A DNA stretch of 64,000 nt from Microvirga arvi (GCF_016892765.1 NZ_JAFEMD010000023.1:26848-90847); one strand, 5' to 3'. Positions 9,600 to 18,527 are shown, counted from the first letter of the stretch. The notes: generated by a model from the sequence alone, not told the origin. Made by a program: numbers and translations.

Positions 9600-11207
9600 A
9601 TGCTGCGCTTCTCAAGATCGAAGATCATCGCCACGGTGGGGATCATCGTGATCGGCCTGCTCCTGGCGGTTCCGAGCACCATGACCCGCGAGCAGCGTCA
9701 GGCTTATCTGAATGCCATCCCGAGCTGGGTGCCATCCTGGATCGTGCCGTCCCGCGCCATCGTGCTGGGCCTCGACCTGCAGGGCGGGTCCCATGTTCTG
9801 CTCGAGGTGGATGCCCAGGATCTGATGCGCACGCAGATCACGAGTCTGCGCGACGACGTCCGCCGCATTCTGCGCGATACCCGTGTCACGTCCCAGAACG
9901 GCATCCAGACCGTTCAGCGCGGCGTGCAGATCCGTGTTCCGGATGCGGGCGATCGCGAGCGGCTGCTGCCGCGCCTGCGGGAGCTGGCGCAGCCCGTCGG
10001 CAATGCGGTGCTGGGCCAGACCGGCAACAACGCCATCGAGATCAACACGACCCCGGACGGCGTGATTACGCTGACCTACACTGAGGCGGGCATCAACGAG
10101 CGCGTCCGCCGTGCGGTCGACCAGTCCATCGAGGTCATCCGCCGCCGCGTGGACGCCACCGGCACGACTGAGCCCAGCATCCAGCGTCAGGGCGCCGACC
10201 GTGTGCTCGTCCAGGTTCCTGGCCTCCAGGACCCGCAGCAGCTGAAGGCGCTGCTCGGCGAGACCGGAAACCTCGAGTTCCGCCTGCTCGCCCAGGCAGG
10301 CGCGACCGATGTGGACATGCTGCCGATGCAGGACGCGGGCGGCCAGCGTGTTCCCGTCGAGCGCCGGATCATCGCCGAGGGCGGCGACCTGACCGATGCG
10401 CAGCCTGCTTTCGACAGCCAGACCAGCCAGCCCATCGTCAATTTCCGCTTCAACATCCGCGGCGCGCAGCGCTTCGGTCAGGCGACCACGGAAAACCTCG
10501 GCCGTCAGCTCGCCATCGTTCTCGACAACCAGGTGATCTCGGCGCCGACGATCCAGTCGCCCATCACCGGCGGTTCGGGCCAGATCTCCGGCAGCTTCAC
10601 GGTGGAGCAGGTGAACAACCTCGCCGTGCTGCTTCGCTCCGGTGCGCTTCCCGCCAAGCTCACGATCGTCGAGGAGCGCACCGTCGGCCCCGGCCTCGGA
10701 CGTGACTCCATCGAGGCCGGCAAGATGGCCACCTATGTGGCCGGGATCTTCGTCGTGATGTTCATGTTCGCGACCTATGGCGTGTTCGGTCTCATCGCGA
10801 ATATCGCGCTGCTCGTTCACGTCGGCCTGATCTTCGGCCTCATGTCGGTGCTGGAGGCAACGCTCACCCTGCCAGGCATCGCGGGGATCGTGCTGACCAT
10901 CGGCACGGCGGTGGACTCGAACGTGCTCATCTACGAGCGCATTCGAGAAGAGGTGCATGCGGGGCGGTCCATCGTCTCGGGCATCCAGGCAGGCTTCGAC
11001 CGGGCTTTCGCGACCATCGTCGACTCCAACAGCACCATGGCCATTGCGGCGGTGATCCTGTTCTTCCTCGGCTCCGGTCCGGTGCGCGGCTTCGCGGTCG
11101 TTTTCATTCTTGGCATCCTGACGACGGTGATCACCGCCGTCACCCTGACGCGCATGATGATTGCGCTCTGGTATCAGTGGATGCGCCCCAAAGTTCTTCC
11201 GTTTTAA
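9600..11207 (+). CDS. secD: Protein translocase subunit SecD
   Basis: 535 residues from ATG 9600 (MLRFSRSKIIATVG). SecD, with SecF, uses the proton motive force to pull secreted proteins into the periplasm. An N-terminal helix is followed by the D1 motif LGLDLQGGSHVLLEVD, the large periplasmic P1 domain, and five C-terminal helices with TIGTAVDSNVLIYERIREE, the conserved D4 region. Its stop codon is part of TAAGGAG, the ribosome-binding site of secF. Confidence 0.97.
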   Translation: MLRFSRSKIIATVGIIVIGLLLAVPSTMTREQRQAYLNAIPSWVPSWIVPSRAIVLGLDLQGGSHVLLEVDAQDLMRTQITSLRDDVRRILRDTRVTSQNGIQTVQRGVQIRVPDAGDRERLLPRLRELAQPVGNAVLGQTGNNAIEINTTPDGVITLTYTEAGINERVRRAVDQSIEVIRRRVDATGTTEPSIQRQGADRVLVQVPGLQDPQQLKALLGETGNLEFRLLAQAGATDVDMLPMQDAGGQRVPVERRIIAEGGDLTDAQPAFDSQTSQPIVNFRFNIRGAQRFGQATTENLGRQLAIVLDNQVISAPTIQSPITGGSGQISGSFTVEQVNNLAVLLRSGALPAKLTIVEERTVGPGLGRDSIEAGKMATYVAGIFVVMFMFATYGVFGLIANIALLVHVGLIFGLMSVLEATLTLPGIAGIVLTIGTAVDSNVLIYERIREEVHAGRSIVSGIQAGFDRAFATIVDSNSTMAIAAVILFFLGSGPVRGFAVVFILGILTTVITAVTLTRMMIALWYQWMRPKVLPF

Positions 11208-11219
11208 GGAGTTAGTCTC

Positions 11220-12158
11220 GTGCGCCTCGTACGCCTTTGGCCCGAAAACTCCCATTTCGACTTCATGCGCTTTCGGCGCTTCTCGTTCCCGCTGTCGGCC
11301 CTGGTCTCGGTGCTGACCGCGTTGATGCTCCTGACGATCGGACTCAACTTCGGCATCGACTTCAAGGGCGGCACGCTCATGGAGATCCAAGCCAAGTCCG
11401 GCCAGGCCAATGTCGCTCAGATCCGCCAGACGGCCGAGAGCTTCGGCTTCGGCGATGTGGAGGTGCAGGAATTCGGCACGGCCGGCGAGGTTTCGCTGCG
11501 CTTCCCGATTCAGTCCGGCGGCGAAGCGGCACAGACGGCCGTGGTGCAGAAGGCACGCGACACCTTCAGCAATGAATACGATTTCCGCCGGGTCGAGACG
11601 GTCGGTCCGCGCGTGTCGGGCGAACTCGTCCAATCCGGGACCATCGGAATCGTGCTCTCGGTGATCGCGGTTCTCTTCTATCTCTGGTTCCGGTTCGAGC
11701 GCGAGCTGGCGGTGGCGTCCATCATCGGCACGCTGCACGACATCGTGCTGACCATCGGCTTCTTCGTGATCACGCGGCACGAGTTCAACATGACCTCGAT
11801 CGCGGCGATCCTGACGATCGTAGGCTATTCGCTCAACGAAACCGTGGTGGTGTTCGACCGAACCCGCGAGCTGATGCGCCGCTACAAGACGATGCCGGCG
11901 GAAGAGCTGTTGAACCTGTCGATCAACACCACCATGTCCCGCACGATCATGACGGCGACCACCACGGCGCTTTCGCTTCTGGCGCTGGTGCTCTTCGGCG
12001 GACAGGCGATCCAGGGCTTCGCGCAGGTCATGCTCTACGGCGTCGTGATCTGCACGTATTCGGCCATCTGCATCTCGTCTCCCATGCTGATCTATATCGG
12101 TCTGCGCGGTTCGGAGAGTGTGAAGGTTCCGGAGGGCAGGGCCGCCGCAGCGGAGTAA
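11220..12158 (+). CDS. secF: Protein translocase subunit SecF
   Basis: 312 residues starting with GTG 11220, set by TAAGGAG at 11205-11211. Six membrane helices. The GIDFKGGTLMEI motif follows helix 1, and SLNETVVVFDRTRE marks the conserved D4-like region of the proton channel. It partners SecD and is followed within five bases by a Mth938-domain gene. Confidence 0.97.
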   Translation: MRLVRLWPENSHFDFMRFRRFSFPLSALVSVLTALMLLTIGLNFGIDFKGGTLMEIQAKSGQANVAQIRQTAESFGFGDVEVQEFGTAGEVSLRFPIQSGGEAAQTAVVQKARDTFSNEYDFRRVETVGPRVSGELVQSGTIGIVLSVIAVLFYLWFRFERELAVASIIGTLHDIVLTIGFFVITRHEFNMTSIAAILTIVGYSLNETVVVFDRTRELMRRYKTMPAEELLNLSINTTMSRTIMTATTTALSLLALVLFGGQAIQGFAQVMLYGVVICTYSAICISSPMLIYIGLRGSESVKVPEGRAAAAE

Positions 12159-12162
12159 GCTC

Positions 12163-12549
12163 ATGAGCTCTGGCCGCCTCTACGACGGGTTCCTGCCGGG
12201 CCGCTACCAGTTCGATGCCTATGGCAATGGCGGGTTTCGCTTCGCGGACATGTCCCATCGCGGCTCTCTGCTGGCTCTTCCGTCAGGGGTCAGAGCCTGG
12301 CCGGTCACCTCCGTGGCCGACCTGACCGACGACGTGCTCGATCCGATTTTTGCCGAGGGCGATGCGCTCGAACTGCTTCTCCTCGGCACAGGCGTCGACA
12401 TCGCCGCCATTCCGGCGGCTTTCAGGACGCGCTTCCGCGAGGCAGGAATCGGCCTCGACGTGATGCAGACGGGAGCCGCCGCACGGACCTACAACATCCT
12501 GCTCGCGGAGAACCGCAAGGTCGGCGCCGCCCTGATCGCCGTCCCTTAA
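12163..12549 (+). CDS. Mth938/DUF498-domain protein, NDUFAF3-like
   Basis: 128 residues forming a single Mth938-like domain: DAYGNGGFRFADMSHRGSLL at the N-terminus, LLLGTGVDIAAIP in the middle and AARTYNILLAENRKVGAALIAV at the end. The human member NDUFAF3 is a respiratory complex I assembly factor. The gene sits between secF and a phytoene-synthase-fold gene resembling NDUFAF6, another complex I assembly factor. A role in NADH dehydrogenase assembly is therefore inferred; it has not been read from the sequence alone. Confidence 0.85.
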   Translation: MSSGRLYDGFLPGRYQFDAYGNGGFRFADMSHRGSLLALPSGVRAWPVTSVADLTDDVLDPIFAEGDALELLLLGTGVDIAAIPAAFRTRFREAGIGLDVMQTGAAARTYNILLAENRKVGAALIAVP

Positions 12550-12550
12550 G

Positions 12551-13393
12551 ATGGCGGAAGCAATCTCCAACTTCGCGCATTGCGAAGCGCTCGTGCGTGA
12601 GGCGGACCCGGACCGCTACTGGGCGAGCCTCTTCGCTCAGGCCGAGAAACGGCCGCATCTTTACGCGCTCTATGCCTTCAATTTCGAGATCGCCCGCGTT
12701 CGCGAGGCGGTGCGCGAGGCGCTCGTCGGCGAGATCCGCCTGCAATGGTGGCGCGATGCCCTGCAGGGGGAGGCGCGGGGCGACGTGCGGGCGAACCCCG
12801 TGGCTGCGGCGCTCGACGACACCATCGTCCAGTTCCGGCTTCCCCGGCAATCGTTCGTCGACATGATCGATGCCCGGATCTTCGACCTCTACGAGGACCC
12901 GATGCCGAGCCTGAACGACCTGGAAGGTTACTGCGGCGAGACCTCGTCCAGCCTGATCCAGCTCACGAGCCTCGTGCTGTCGGACGGCTCGAACCCCGGC
13001 ACCGCCGACGCGGCCGGTCATGCAGGCGTCGCCTATGCCATCACCGGGCTTCTGCGCGCTTTCCCGATCCATGCCCGGCAGGGGCAGGTCTATGTGCCGG
13101 CGGATATTCTTAACAAACACGGAGTCGTGCGCGATGACATCGTGACCGGGCGCGGCGGGCCGGGGCTCCAAGGCGCGCTCGCCGATCTGCGCGCCATCGC
13201 CCGCAGGCATCTGCAGCAGGCGCGCGCGCTCCGCCCGACCATTCCCGATGCCGCCAAGCCGGCCTTCCAGCCGGTTGCGCTCGTGGAGCCTTATCTCAAG
13301 GCGATGGAGCGGCGCGACTACGATCCGTTCCACACGGTGGTGGACATCCCGCAATGGCGCCGCATCTGGGCGCTGTGGCGTGGGCCGTTTTAG
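12551..13393 (+). CDS. Squalene/phytoene synthase-fold protein, NDUFAF6-like
   Basis: 280 residues starting one base after the previous stop. The overall pattern is that of the squalene/phytoene synthase family (RYWASLFAQAEKRPHLYALYAFNFEI; IRLQWWRDAL; YCGETSSSLIQL; LLRAFPIHARQGQVYVPADIL). The aspartate-rich motifs that bind diphosphate are missing: the first site reads FNFEIARVREAV. It is thus unlikely to make a terpenoid and resembles NDUFAF6, a complex I assembly factor. Adjacency to the NDUFAF3-like gene supports this. Confidence 0.82.
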   Translation: MAEAISNFAHCEALVREADPDRYWASLFAQAEKRPHLYALYAFNFEIARVREAVREALVGEIRLQWWRDALQGEARGDVRANPVAAALDDTIVQFRLPRQSFVDMIDARIFDLYEDPMPSLNDLEGYCGETSSSLIQLTSLVLSDGSNPGTADAAGHAGVAYAITGLLRAFPIHARQGQVYVPADILNKHGVVRDDIVTGRGGPGLQGALADLRAIARRHLQQARALRPTIPDAAKPAFQPVALVEPYLKAMERRDYDPFHTVVDIPQWRRIWALWRGPF

Positions 13394-13411
13394 AGGCCTG
13401 AGCACTCTTCA

Positions 13412-13660
13412 GCCTCATCCCGGACGGAGCGCAGCGGAGATCCGGAATCGCAAGACCATTAAAGCACTGTCATCCCGGGGCCGCGCAGCGGAGCCCGGGA
13501 TCTATAGCCGCTGGCGCTGCAGAAAAAGGCGCAACGCTGATCGCCTCTTCTTGAGACGTCATGGTTATGGATCCCCGCCTTCGCGGGGATGACAATGTTG
13601 AGGTTCGAGAACCAAATACTCAAAGCGATCCTGGATCGCCTTACGGCGTCCGGGATGGCA
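13412..13660. repeat. Mosaic of short palindromic intergenic repeats
   Basis: The gap between two genes holds four hairpin-forming units of the pattern TCATCCCGG...GCGCAGCGGAG...CCGGGAT: near 13420, 13471, 13566 and 13624. The third is the compact form GATCCCCGCC/GGCGGGGATG-like. No open reading frame with coding character was seen here. Confidence 0.6.
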
Positions 13661-13666
13661 GCGCGC

Positions 13667-15085
13667 TTACTCCGCAGCCTGAGCCAGCGCGCCGCCCGAC
13701 ATCCACGCCGCCAGATCAGCCCGGGCCCGGTCGGTCAGCGCCTTCTTCCTGGCAGCGGCCTTGGCCGGTCCGCGCAGGCGCTTGCCGTCTTCAGCCTTCG
13801 GAGCCTGCGCCAAGGGTGGAAAGAGGCCGAAATTGACGTTCATCGGCTGGAAGGAGCGCGGGCCCTCGTCGATGGTCTCGATGTGCCCGCCGGTGATGTG
13901 GTTGATCAGGGCACCCAGCGCCGTGGTGTGCGGCAATGGCTGGATGGGATGCCCCAGCCGCTCGGCGGCGGCGAAGCGTCCGGTCATGAGGCCGACCGCC
14001 GCGCTCTCTACATAGCCCTCGCAGCCGGTGATCTGGCCGGCGAAGCGCAGGCGCGGCATGGCCTTGAGGCGAAGCGTCGGGTCGAGGAGCTTGGGCGAGT
14101 TGAGATAGGTGTTGCGGTGGATGCCGCCGAGGCGCGCGAACTCGGCGTTCTCCAGGCCGGGGATCATGCGCAGGATCGCGCTCTGGGCGCCGTATTTCAG
14201 CTTGGTCTGGAAGCCCACCATGTTGAACAGGGTGCCGAGCGCATTGTCCTGGCGCAGCTGCACGATGGCATAGGGCTTCTTGTCAGGGTTGCGCGGGTCG
14301 GTCAGGCCCACCGGCTTCATGGGGCCGTGACGCAGGGTCTCGCGGCCGCGCTCGGCCATCACCTCGATGGGAAGGCAGCCGTCGAAATAGGGGGTGTTGG
14401 CCTCCCATTCCTTGAACTCGGTCTTGTCTCCGGCGATCAGCGCGTCGACGAAGGCTTCGTACTGCTCCTTCGTCATGGGGCAGTTGATGTAATCCTTGCC
14501 CGTGCCGCCCGGGCCGACCTTGTCGTATCGCGACTGGAACCAGGCCACGTCCATGTTGATGGAATCGCGATAGACGATGGGCGCAATGGCGTCGAAGAAG
14601 GCGAGTGACGTCTCGCCCGTGAGCGCGAGGATGGCCTCGGCGAGCGCCGGCGAGGTGAGGGGGCCGGTGGCGATGATGACGGAGGACCAATCCTCCGGCG
14701 GCAGGCCGGCAATCTCACCGCGCTCGATGGTGACGAGCGGGTGCGCTTCAAGAGCCGCCGTCACGGCGTCGGAGAAGCCGTCGCGGTCGACAGCCAAGGC
14801 GCCGCCGGCGGGCACCTGATTGGCATCGCCCTTCGCCATGATGAGCGAACCTAAGGAGCGCATCTCCTGATGCAGCAGACCGACCGCATTGGTCTCGGGA
14901 TCGTCCGAACGGAAGGAGTTGGAGCAGACGAGCTCGGCAAGCCCTTCCGTTTTGTGCGCGTCGGTGCCGCGCACAGGGCGCATCTCATGAAGCACGACGG
15001 GAACGCCGGCTTGGGCGATCTGCCAGGCCGCTTCCGAACCGGCGAGGCCGCCGCCGATGACGTGAATGGGTTCGATGGTGCTCAT
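13667..15085 (-). CDS. trmFO: FADH2/methylene-THF-dependent tRNA (uracil-54-C5)-methyltransferase TrmFO
   Basis: 472 residues from ATG 15085; an ATG six bases upstream is possible, but GGGAG is better spaced for the inner one. TrmFO makes ribothymidine at position 54 of tRNA using methylenetetrahydrofolate and FADH2. The FAD-binding [14 protein letters not shown] is at the N-terminus, and [35 protein letters not shown] and [16 protein letters not shown] are family signatures. It replaces TrmA in this lineage. No operon partner is evident. Confidence 0.97.
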   Translation of the reverse strand: MSTIEPIHVIGGGLAGSEAAWQIAQAGVPVVLHEMRPVRGTDAHKTEGLAELVCSNSFRSDDPETNAVGLLHQEMRSLGSLIMAKGDANQVPAGGALAVDRDGFSDAVTAALEAHPLVTIERGEIAGLPPEDWSSVIIATGPLTSPALAEAILALTGETSLAFFDAIAPIVYRDSINMDVAWFQSRYDKVGPGGTGKDYINCPMTKEQYEAFVDALIAGDKTEFKEWEANTPYFDGCLPIEVMAERGRETLRHGPMKPVGLTDPRNPDKKPYAIVQLRQDNALGTLFNMVGFQTKLKYGAQSAILRMIPGLENAEFARLGGIHRNTYLNSPKLLDPTLRLKAMPRLRFAGQITGCEGYVESAAVGLMTGRFAAAERLGHPIQPLPHTTALGALINHITGGHIETIDEGPRSFQPMNVNFGLFPPLAQAPKAEDGKRLRGPAKAAARKKALTDRARADLAAWMSGGALAQAAE

Positions 15086-15147
15086 GGTCATTCTCCCGAG
15101 CGGCTTTGTTGACTCCCTCGGGAGCCCTGGTCAAGCTGAGCCGGTTT

Positions 15148-15190
15148 AGCATCGGACCCAAAAGTGGTGTCCACTGTTGGGTCCGATGCT
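15148..15190. repeat. Dispersed palindromic element, copy C (first hairpin)
   Basis: Arms AGCATCGGACCCA and TGGGTCCGATGCT-like around AAAAGTGG / CCACTGTT. The inner arm has one change relative to the other copies. Confidence 0.8.
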
Positions 15191-15202
15191 CATTTAAACT
15201 GA

Positions 15203-15250
15203 CGCATCGTTCTTGTGGAAAAACCGGTACCCACTTTTTCGCACGATGCG
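15203..15250. repeat. Companion palindrome C2
   Basis: Arms CGCATCGT / ACGATGCG with inner GGAAAAACCGG and CCACTTTTTC. It matches the companion hairpin at 9015-9063 and lies 12 bases after copy C. Confidence 0.8.
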
Positions 15251-15273
15251 CTTATGGAAAGGCTTTGAACGCC

Positions 15274-16032
15274 ATGCAATCCAGGCGCCCCGTCGTCCTT
15301 ATTACAGGCGGAAGCCGCGGCATAGGGGCTGCGGTGGCGCAGCTTGCGGCAGCCCGTGGCTATGACGTCGCCGTCACCTACAGGTCCGAGCGCGAGGCCG
15401 CCGAAGAGGTGCTGGCCGTATGCCGTGCGGCTGGTGCGAAAGCTGTGGCCTGCCAGGGCGATGTCGCCGTTGAGGCCGACGTGGTTCGCCTCTTCGACGA
15501 GGCCGAGGCCGCCCTGGGTCCGCTGTCGCATGTGGTCAACAACGCGGGGATCACGGGCAAATCCAGCAGGCTGGCGCAGGCCTCCTCGGAGGCGATCCGT
15601 GCCTGCATCGACATCAACGTCCTCGGCGCCTTGTGGGTGGCGCGCGAGGCCGCCCGGCGACTGCCGAAAAGCCCGAGCGACACCGCGAGGACCATCGTCA
15701 ACATCTCGTCGGTGGCGGCGTCCCTGGGCAGCCCCCATGAATATGTCTGGTATGCCGCCTCAAAGGGCGCCATCGATTCCCTGACGATCGGGATGGCGAA
15801 GGAACTGGCGGCCGAGGGGATCCGGGTCAATGCGGTCTCGCCCGGCATGACGAAGACCGACATCCACGAGCGCAGCACCCAGGATGCCGGACGCCTCGAG
15901 AGGCTCCGGCCCCATATCCCGCTCAACCGGATCGGCGAGCCGGAGGAAATCGCCGAGGCCGTGCTCTTCCTGATGTCGGAGGCGGCCTCCTACATCACCG
16001 GCGCCAATATTCCCGTCTCGGGCGGGCGCTGA
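15274..16032 (+). CDS. Short-chain dehydrogenase/reductase (SDR)
   Basis: 252 residues from ATG 15274 (MQSRRPVVLITGG). The upstream in-frame stretch from 15106 is made of palindromic repeats and is not coding. The classical SDR elements are present: TGGSRGIG cofactor loop, NNAG, catalytic Ser in NISSVAAS and YAASK. The C-terminal SGGR end is typical of FabG-like sugar or alcohol dehydrogenases. No neighbour identifies the substrate. Confidence 0.92.
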   Translation: MQSRRPVVLITGGSRGIGAAVAQLAAARGYDVAVTYRSEREAAEEVLAVCRAAGAKAVACQGDVAVEADVVRLFDEAEAALGPLSHVVNNAGITGKSSRLAQASSEAIRACIDINVLGALWVAREAARRLPKSPSDTARTIVNISSVAASLGSPHEYVWYAASKGAIDSLTIGMAKELAAEGIRVNAVSPGMTKTDIHERSTQDAGRLERLRPHIPLNRIGEPEEIAEAVLFLMSEAASYITGANIPVSGGR

Positions 16033-16049
16033 AGGCCTGCAGACAAGCG

Positions 16050-16081
16050 AAAGCCCGCCGGAGGGGCGGGCTAGGGCTTTT
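16050..16081. terminator. Rho-independent terminator between convergent genes
   Basis: Stem AGCCCGCC / GGCGGGCT followed by AGGGCTTTT. It lies between the SDR gene and the convergent DUF1127 gene. A perfect 15-base palindrome, TGTTGCA-A-TGCAACA, follows at 16081-16095. Confidence 0.65.
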
Positions 16082-16100
16082 GTTGCAATGCAACAGAAAC

Positions 16101-16256
16101 TTACGCGATAGCGTGCTGGCGAGCGACGTTCTCGATCTGGAAGCGGGAGATGCCGAGATCGTCGAGTTCGCGGTCGGACAGCAGCGAAAGCTCGCGGACG
16201 GTTTCGCGATAACGCAGGTAAGTGCGGACTTTAGAGAGAATGTAAGACACGAACAT
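16101..16256 (-). CDS. Small DUF1127 protein
   Basis: 51 residues. The C-terminal half carries the DUF1127 signature LSDRELDDLGISRFQIENVAR preceded by a short basic helix (SKVRTYLRYRETVREL). AGGAG sits eight bases upstream of the ATG. DUF1127 proteins are abundant in Rhizobiales and some act as small RNA-binding or phosphate/carbon-linked regulators; the function of this copy is unknown. Confidence 0.88.
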   Translation of the reverse strand: MFVSYILSKVRTYLRYRETVRELSLLSDRELDDLGISRFQIENVARQHAIA

Positions 16257-16791
16257 GGGGAACTCCTGATCAGTGGCCGGCCCCTGTGACCGGCGGCCTT
16301 TGTTCTTGCGTTTGCAGTGCGGATATAAGTGTGTGCAGTGCCGAAGAGGAGTGGTAATAATGTAGGGCTGTTATGCTTTAGTAGCATAACGGGCTAACGC
16401 TGGGTTAACACTGGTGCTTAGCAGACATGGCTTCCGAAGGATCTCGGCCATGGCCTGAGGAGCCTCGCGGAGCAGCCCCTGCAAATGGCCCAGCTCCCAA
16501 TCTCGCTTCCGATCCGGCGCCGCCGGTTCAGAGCACGAAGAAGTCGCTTCTCGTGAGATCAGGGCTTGAACTCAGTTGAAGAAGGGCCGCGGCTTATGAG
16601 GGAGCGTAGGTTTACGTTTTCGGATAACCCGTCATCGGTTTGAGGGAGCGTGTCGCGGGGGGGCGGAAACTTGAACAAATGTTCATCTTCCATCGTGCCC
16701 GCCTATAATTTGGACCTTACTTTAGGTTGGCCGGAACAGTCTTCGCGGGGCGACGTTCATATCGCACCTTTACAGTAATGGAGATGTTTGC
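16257..16791. other. 535-base intergenic region with a possible operator and promoter
   Basis: It separates the divergent DUF1127 gene and the secreted-repeat gene. It holds a TGAACA-AA-TGTTCA palindrome at 16672-16685 and a consensus TATAAT at 16704-16709. A 50-codon frame at 16427-16579 lacks a ribosome-binding site and looks non-coding. Confidence 0.6.
16672..16709 (+). promoter_or_regulatory. Candidate promoter with overlapping operator palindrome
   Basis: TATAAT at 16704-16709, with a weak -35 (TTCATC) at 16682-16687 and 16-base spacing. The palindrome TGAACA-AA-TGTTCA covers the -35 side. The likely target is the gene starting at 16792, with a leader of about 75 bases. Confidence 0.4.
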
Positions 16792-17616
16792 GTGAAGAAG
16801 ATTGCTCTTGGAGCCGCCCTTCTCTTGCTGAGCAGCGCGGCCTACGCCCAAACCTCGACCCAGACGAATACCAACACGACATCCCAGTCGCAGTCGTCTT
16901 CCGACTCGAACAATGTGCTGCGCAACCAGTCCGGAAGCAGCAATCGAGCCCAGACCGAGACGACAGGTGCGACCCGCAGTGAGGTTTCGGGAACGCAGAC
17001 CAACGTCCGCACCCGCCAGGAAGGCGGAACCCGCGTGGGTGTCGGCATCGAAACCCGTGAACGGACCGGCGTGTCCGTTCGCTCGCGCACGGTGCGTGAG
17101 ATCGACGAGCCCAGCGTGTCCGTCACCCGCCGCCGCAGCGTGACCACCTATGAAGAGCCGGATACGGAGGTGCGCCGTACGGTGATCAAAAAGAAGCCCA
17201 CCAAGAAGGTGGCCGTGAAGAAGACGAAGAAGAGCAACAAGGTCGTCATGAAGAAGCGCCGCTACCAGGTTGTCGACGAGCCGGTGGAGGTTCGCCGTCG
17301 GACCGTGCGTCGTTATGAAGAGGTCAACGAGCCGAGCGTTTCCGTCAATCGCCGCACGACGATCCGCCGGACGCAGGACACCTCGCCGAGCGTCGGAATC
17401 TCGGTTGAGCAGCGCCGCTCCAACGACGTGAATGTTTCGACCAGCCGGACGCGTTCGAGCGCTCCCGAAACGACCGGCACCGTCTCGACCCGCAGCCGGA
17501 CCGATGTCAACGGCAGCGCGAGCGGCAACACGTCGAACGCGGGCGCCAGCTCCACGACAATCCGCCCGCAGCAGGGTGGCGCCTCGTCTGGCGGCAGCAC
17601 GAGCACCAGCCAGTAA
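16792..17616 (+). CDS. Secreted repeat-containing protein of unknown function
   Basis: 274 residues from GTG 16792. A Sec signal peptide ends at AYAQ (about residue 20). The mature protein is rich in Ser, Thr, Asn and Arg. Two approximate repeats occur: DEPSVSVTRRRSVTTYEEPD near residue 105 and NEPSVSVNRRTTIRR near 180, flanking a lysine-rich block (KKKPTKKVAVKKTKKSNK). It is highly basic in the centre and probably unstructured. No known domain was recognised; an envelope location is inferred. A strong terminator follows. Confidence 0.8.
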   Translation: MKKIALGAALLLLSSAAYAQTSTQTNTNTTSQSQSSSDSNNVLRNQSGSSNRAQTETTGATRSEVSGTQTNVRTRQEGGTRVGVGIETRERTGVSVRSRTVREIDEPSVSVTRRRSVTTYEEPDTEVRRTVIKKKPTKKVAVKKTKKSNKVVMKKRRYQVVDEPVEVRRRTVRRYEEVNEPSVSVNRRTTIRRTQDTSPSVGISVEQRRSNDVNVSTSRTRSSAPETTGTVSTRSRTDVNGSASGNTSNAGASSTTIRPQQGGASSGGSTSTSQ

Positions 17617-17637
17617 ACCGAGTCATCAAGGCAGAGG

Positions 17638-17664
17638 AGAGGGGCCGGTATCCGGCCCCTCTTT
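17638..17664 (+). terminator. Rho-independent terminator
   Basis: Eleven-base perfect stem AGAGGGGCCGG / CCGGCCCCTCT, three-base loop, then TTTG. It ends the transcript of the secreted repeat protein. Confidence 0.88.
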
Positions 17665-17877
17665 GTGTTACGGCCGACGTTCAAGACCAAGATCTTTGAT
17701 AATCTGAAGATTTATTCAGGAAAGCAGCGTCTAATTCGAAAGTAGATGTGAGAGGAAGGTCGACCCAAGTCGCGATTCAAGTCGATCCTGATTTCGATGG
17801 GATTAGATTATTCTGCCGTTTGCTGGAACCGTTCTTGCGGATAATTTTTATCTACGAAACTGTTCTGGAGAAGATCC

Positions 17878-18198
17878 ATGAAGAAGATCCTTGTGACGAT
17901 CAGCGTCGCCCTTCTGGCAGCCACGTCCTTTGCCGGTGCCGCCGACGCGCGCCCTGGAAAGGGCAAGGGCCATGCCTATGGGCATTATAAGCACCAGAAT
18001 GCGCAGCGTTACGTCGTGCAGCGGCGCAACAATAACAATGCCGCCATCGCAGCGGGTGTGACGGGCGCCATCCTCGGTGGTGCGCTTGCCGCGCAAGCCC
18101 GCCCGGCCTACCGCACCTATGAAAGGCCTGCCTATAGGACCTATGAGGCTCCGAGGCGGACCTATTACCGCGAAGAGTATTACGACGACGGCTACTAA
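17878..18198 (+). CDS. Small secreted basic Tyr/Arg-rich protein
   Basis: 106 residues. The signal peptide ends near AADA (about residue 24). The mature part starts with PGKGKGHAYGHYKHQ, has a glycine/alanine-rich membrane-like stretch (AAIAAGVTGAILGGALAA, about 59-76), and ends in repeated RPAYRTYE units with RREEYYDDGY-like acidic tail. GGAG lies 12 bases upstream. The glycine-zipper-like segment suggests an envelope protein; the function is not known. Confidence 0.82.
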   Translation: MKKILVTISVALLAATSFAGAADARPGKGKGHAYGHYKHQNAQRYVVQRRNNNNAAIAAGVTGAILGGALAAQARPAYRTYERPAYRTYEAPRRTYYREEYYDDGY

Positions 18199-18210
18199 GC
18201 TCGCCGAACC

Positions 18211-18235
18211 GGGGCGCCTTATGGCGCCCCTTTTT
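18211..18235 (+). terminator. Rho-independent terminator
   Basis: Eight-base stem GGGGCGCC / GGCGCCCC, four-base loop, five T. It follows the small basic secreted protein gene. Confidence 0.9.
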
Positions 18236-18242
18236 CTACGCT

Positions 18243-18527
18243 CTACCGATCAAGATTTCCGACGGCGATGACGGCTCGAAAGGGGCCATATTCGGTCTGC
18301 TTTCTGATATCGAGCTGCACGCGCCCGCCTGCCCGGGTTTGGAATGAGTCCGCAGCCCGCAGCCGCGTCGTACCGGCAAGCGCATCGGCGCGGACGCGAC
18401 CGCTGATCCGCACACAGGTGTCCGAGGCCTGGAGCATGGCAAAGCCGGGAGGGCAGGAGGAAGCAGCCTGCGCCTGGCCTGCCAGGGCAAAGCCGAACAA
18501 TGCAAGGATTGCCGGAGAGTGCTTCAT
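18243..18527 (-). CDS. Small secreted protein resembling the N-terminus of a rhizobial porin
   Basis: 94 residues. A signal peptide (to about AQA, residue 20) is followed by CPPGFAMLQASDTCVRISGRVRADA and VQLDIRKQTEYGPFRAVIAV. This matches the start of Rhizobiales outer-membrane porins, where a Cys pair precedes the first strands (TCxRxSGxVRxD) and a later strand reads DxRxxTEYGxxR. Those porins exceed 350 residues, so only the first strands are present here. It may be a stand-alone small envelope protein or a porin remnant with an intact frame. Confidence 0.65.
   Translation of the reverse strand: MKHSPAILALFGFALAGQAQAASSCPPGFAMLQASDTCVRISGRVRADALAGTTRLRAADSFQTRAGGRVQLDIRKQTEYGPFRAVIAVGNLDR

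Noticed and set aside
16427..16579. A 50-codon frame upstream of the secreted repeat gene
   Set aside because: No ribosome-binding site, Ala/Pro-rich composition as expected by chance, and it overlaps the likely control region.
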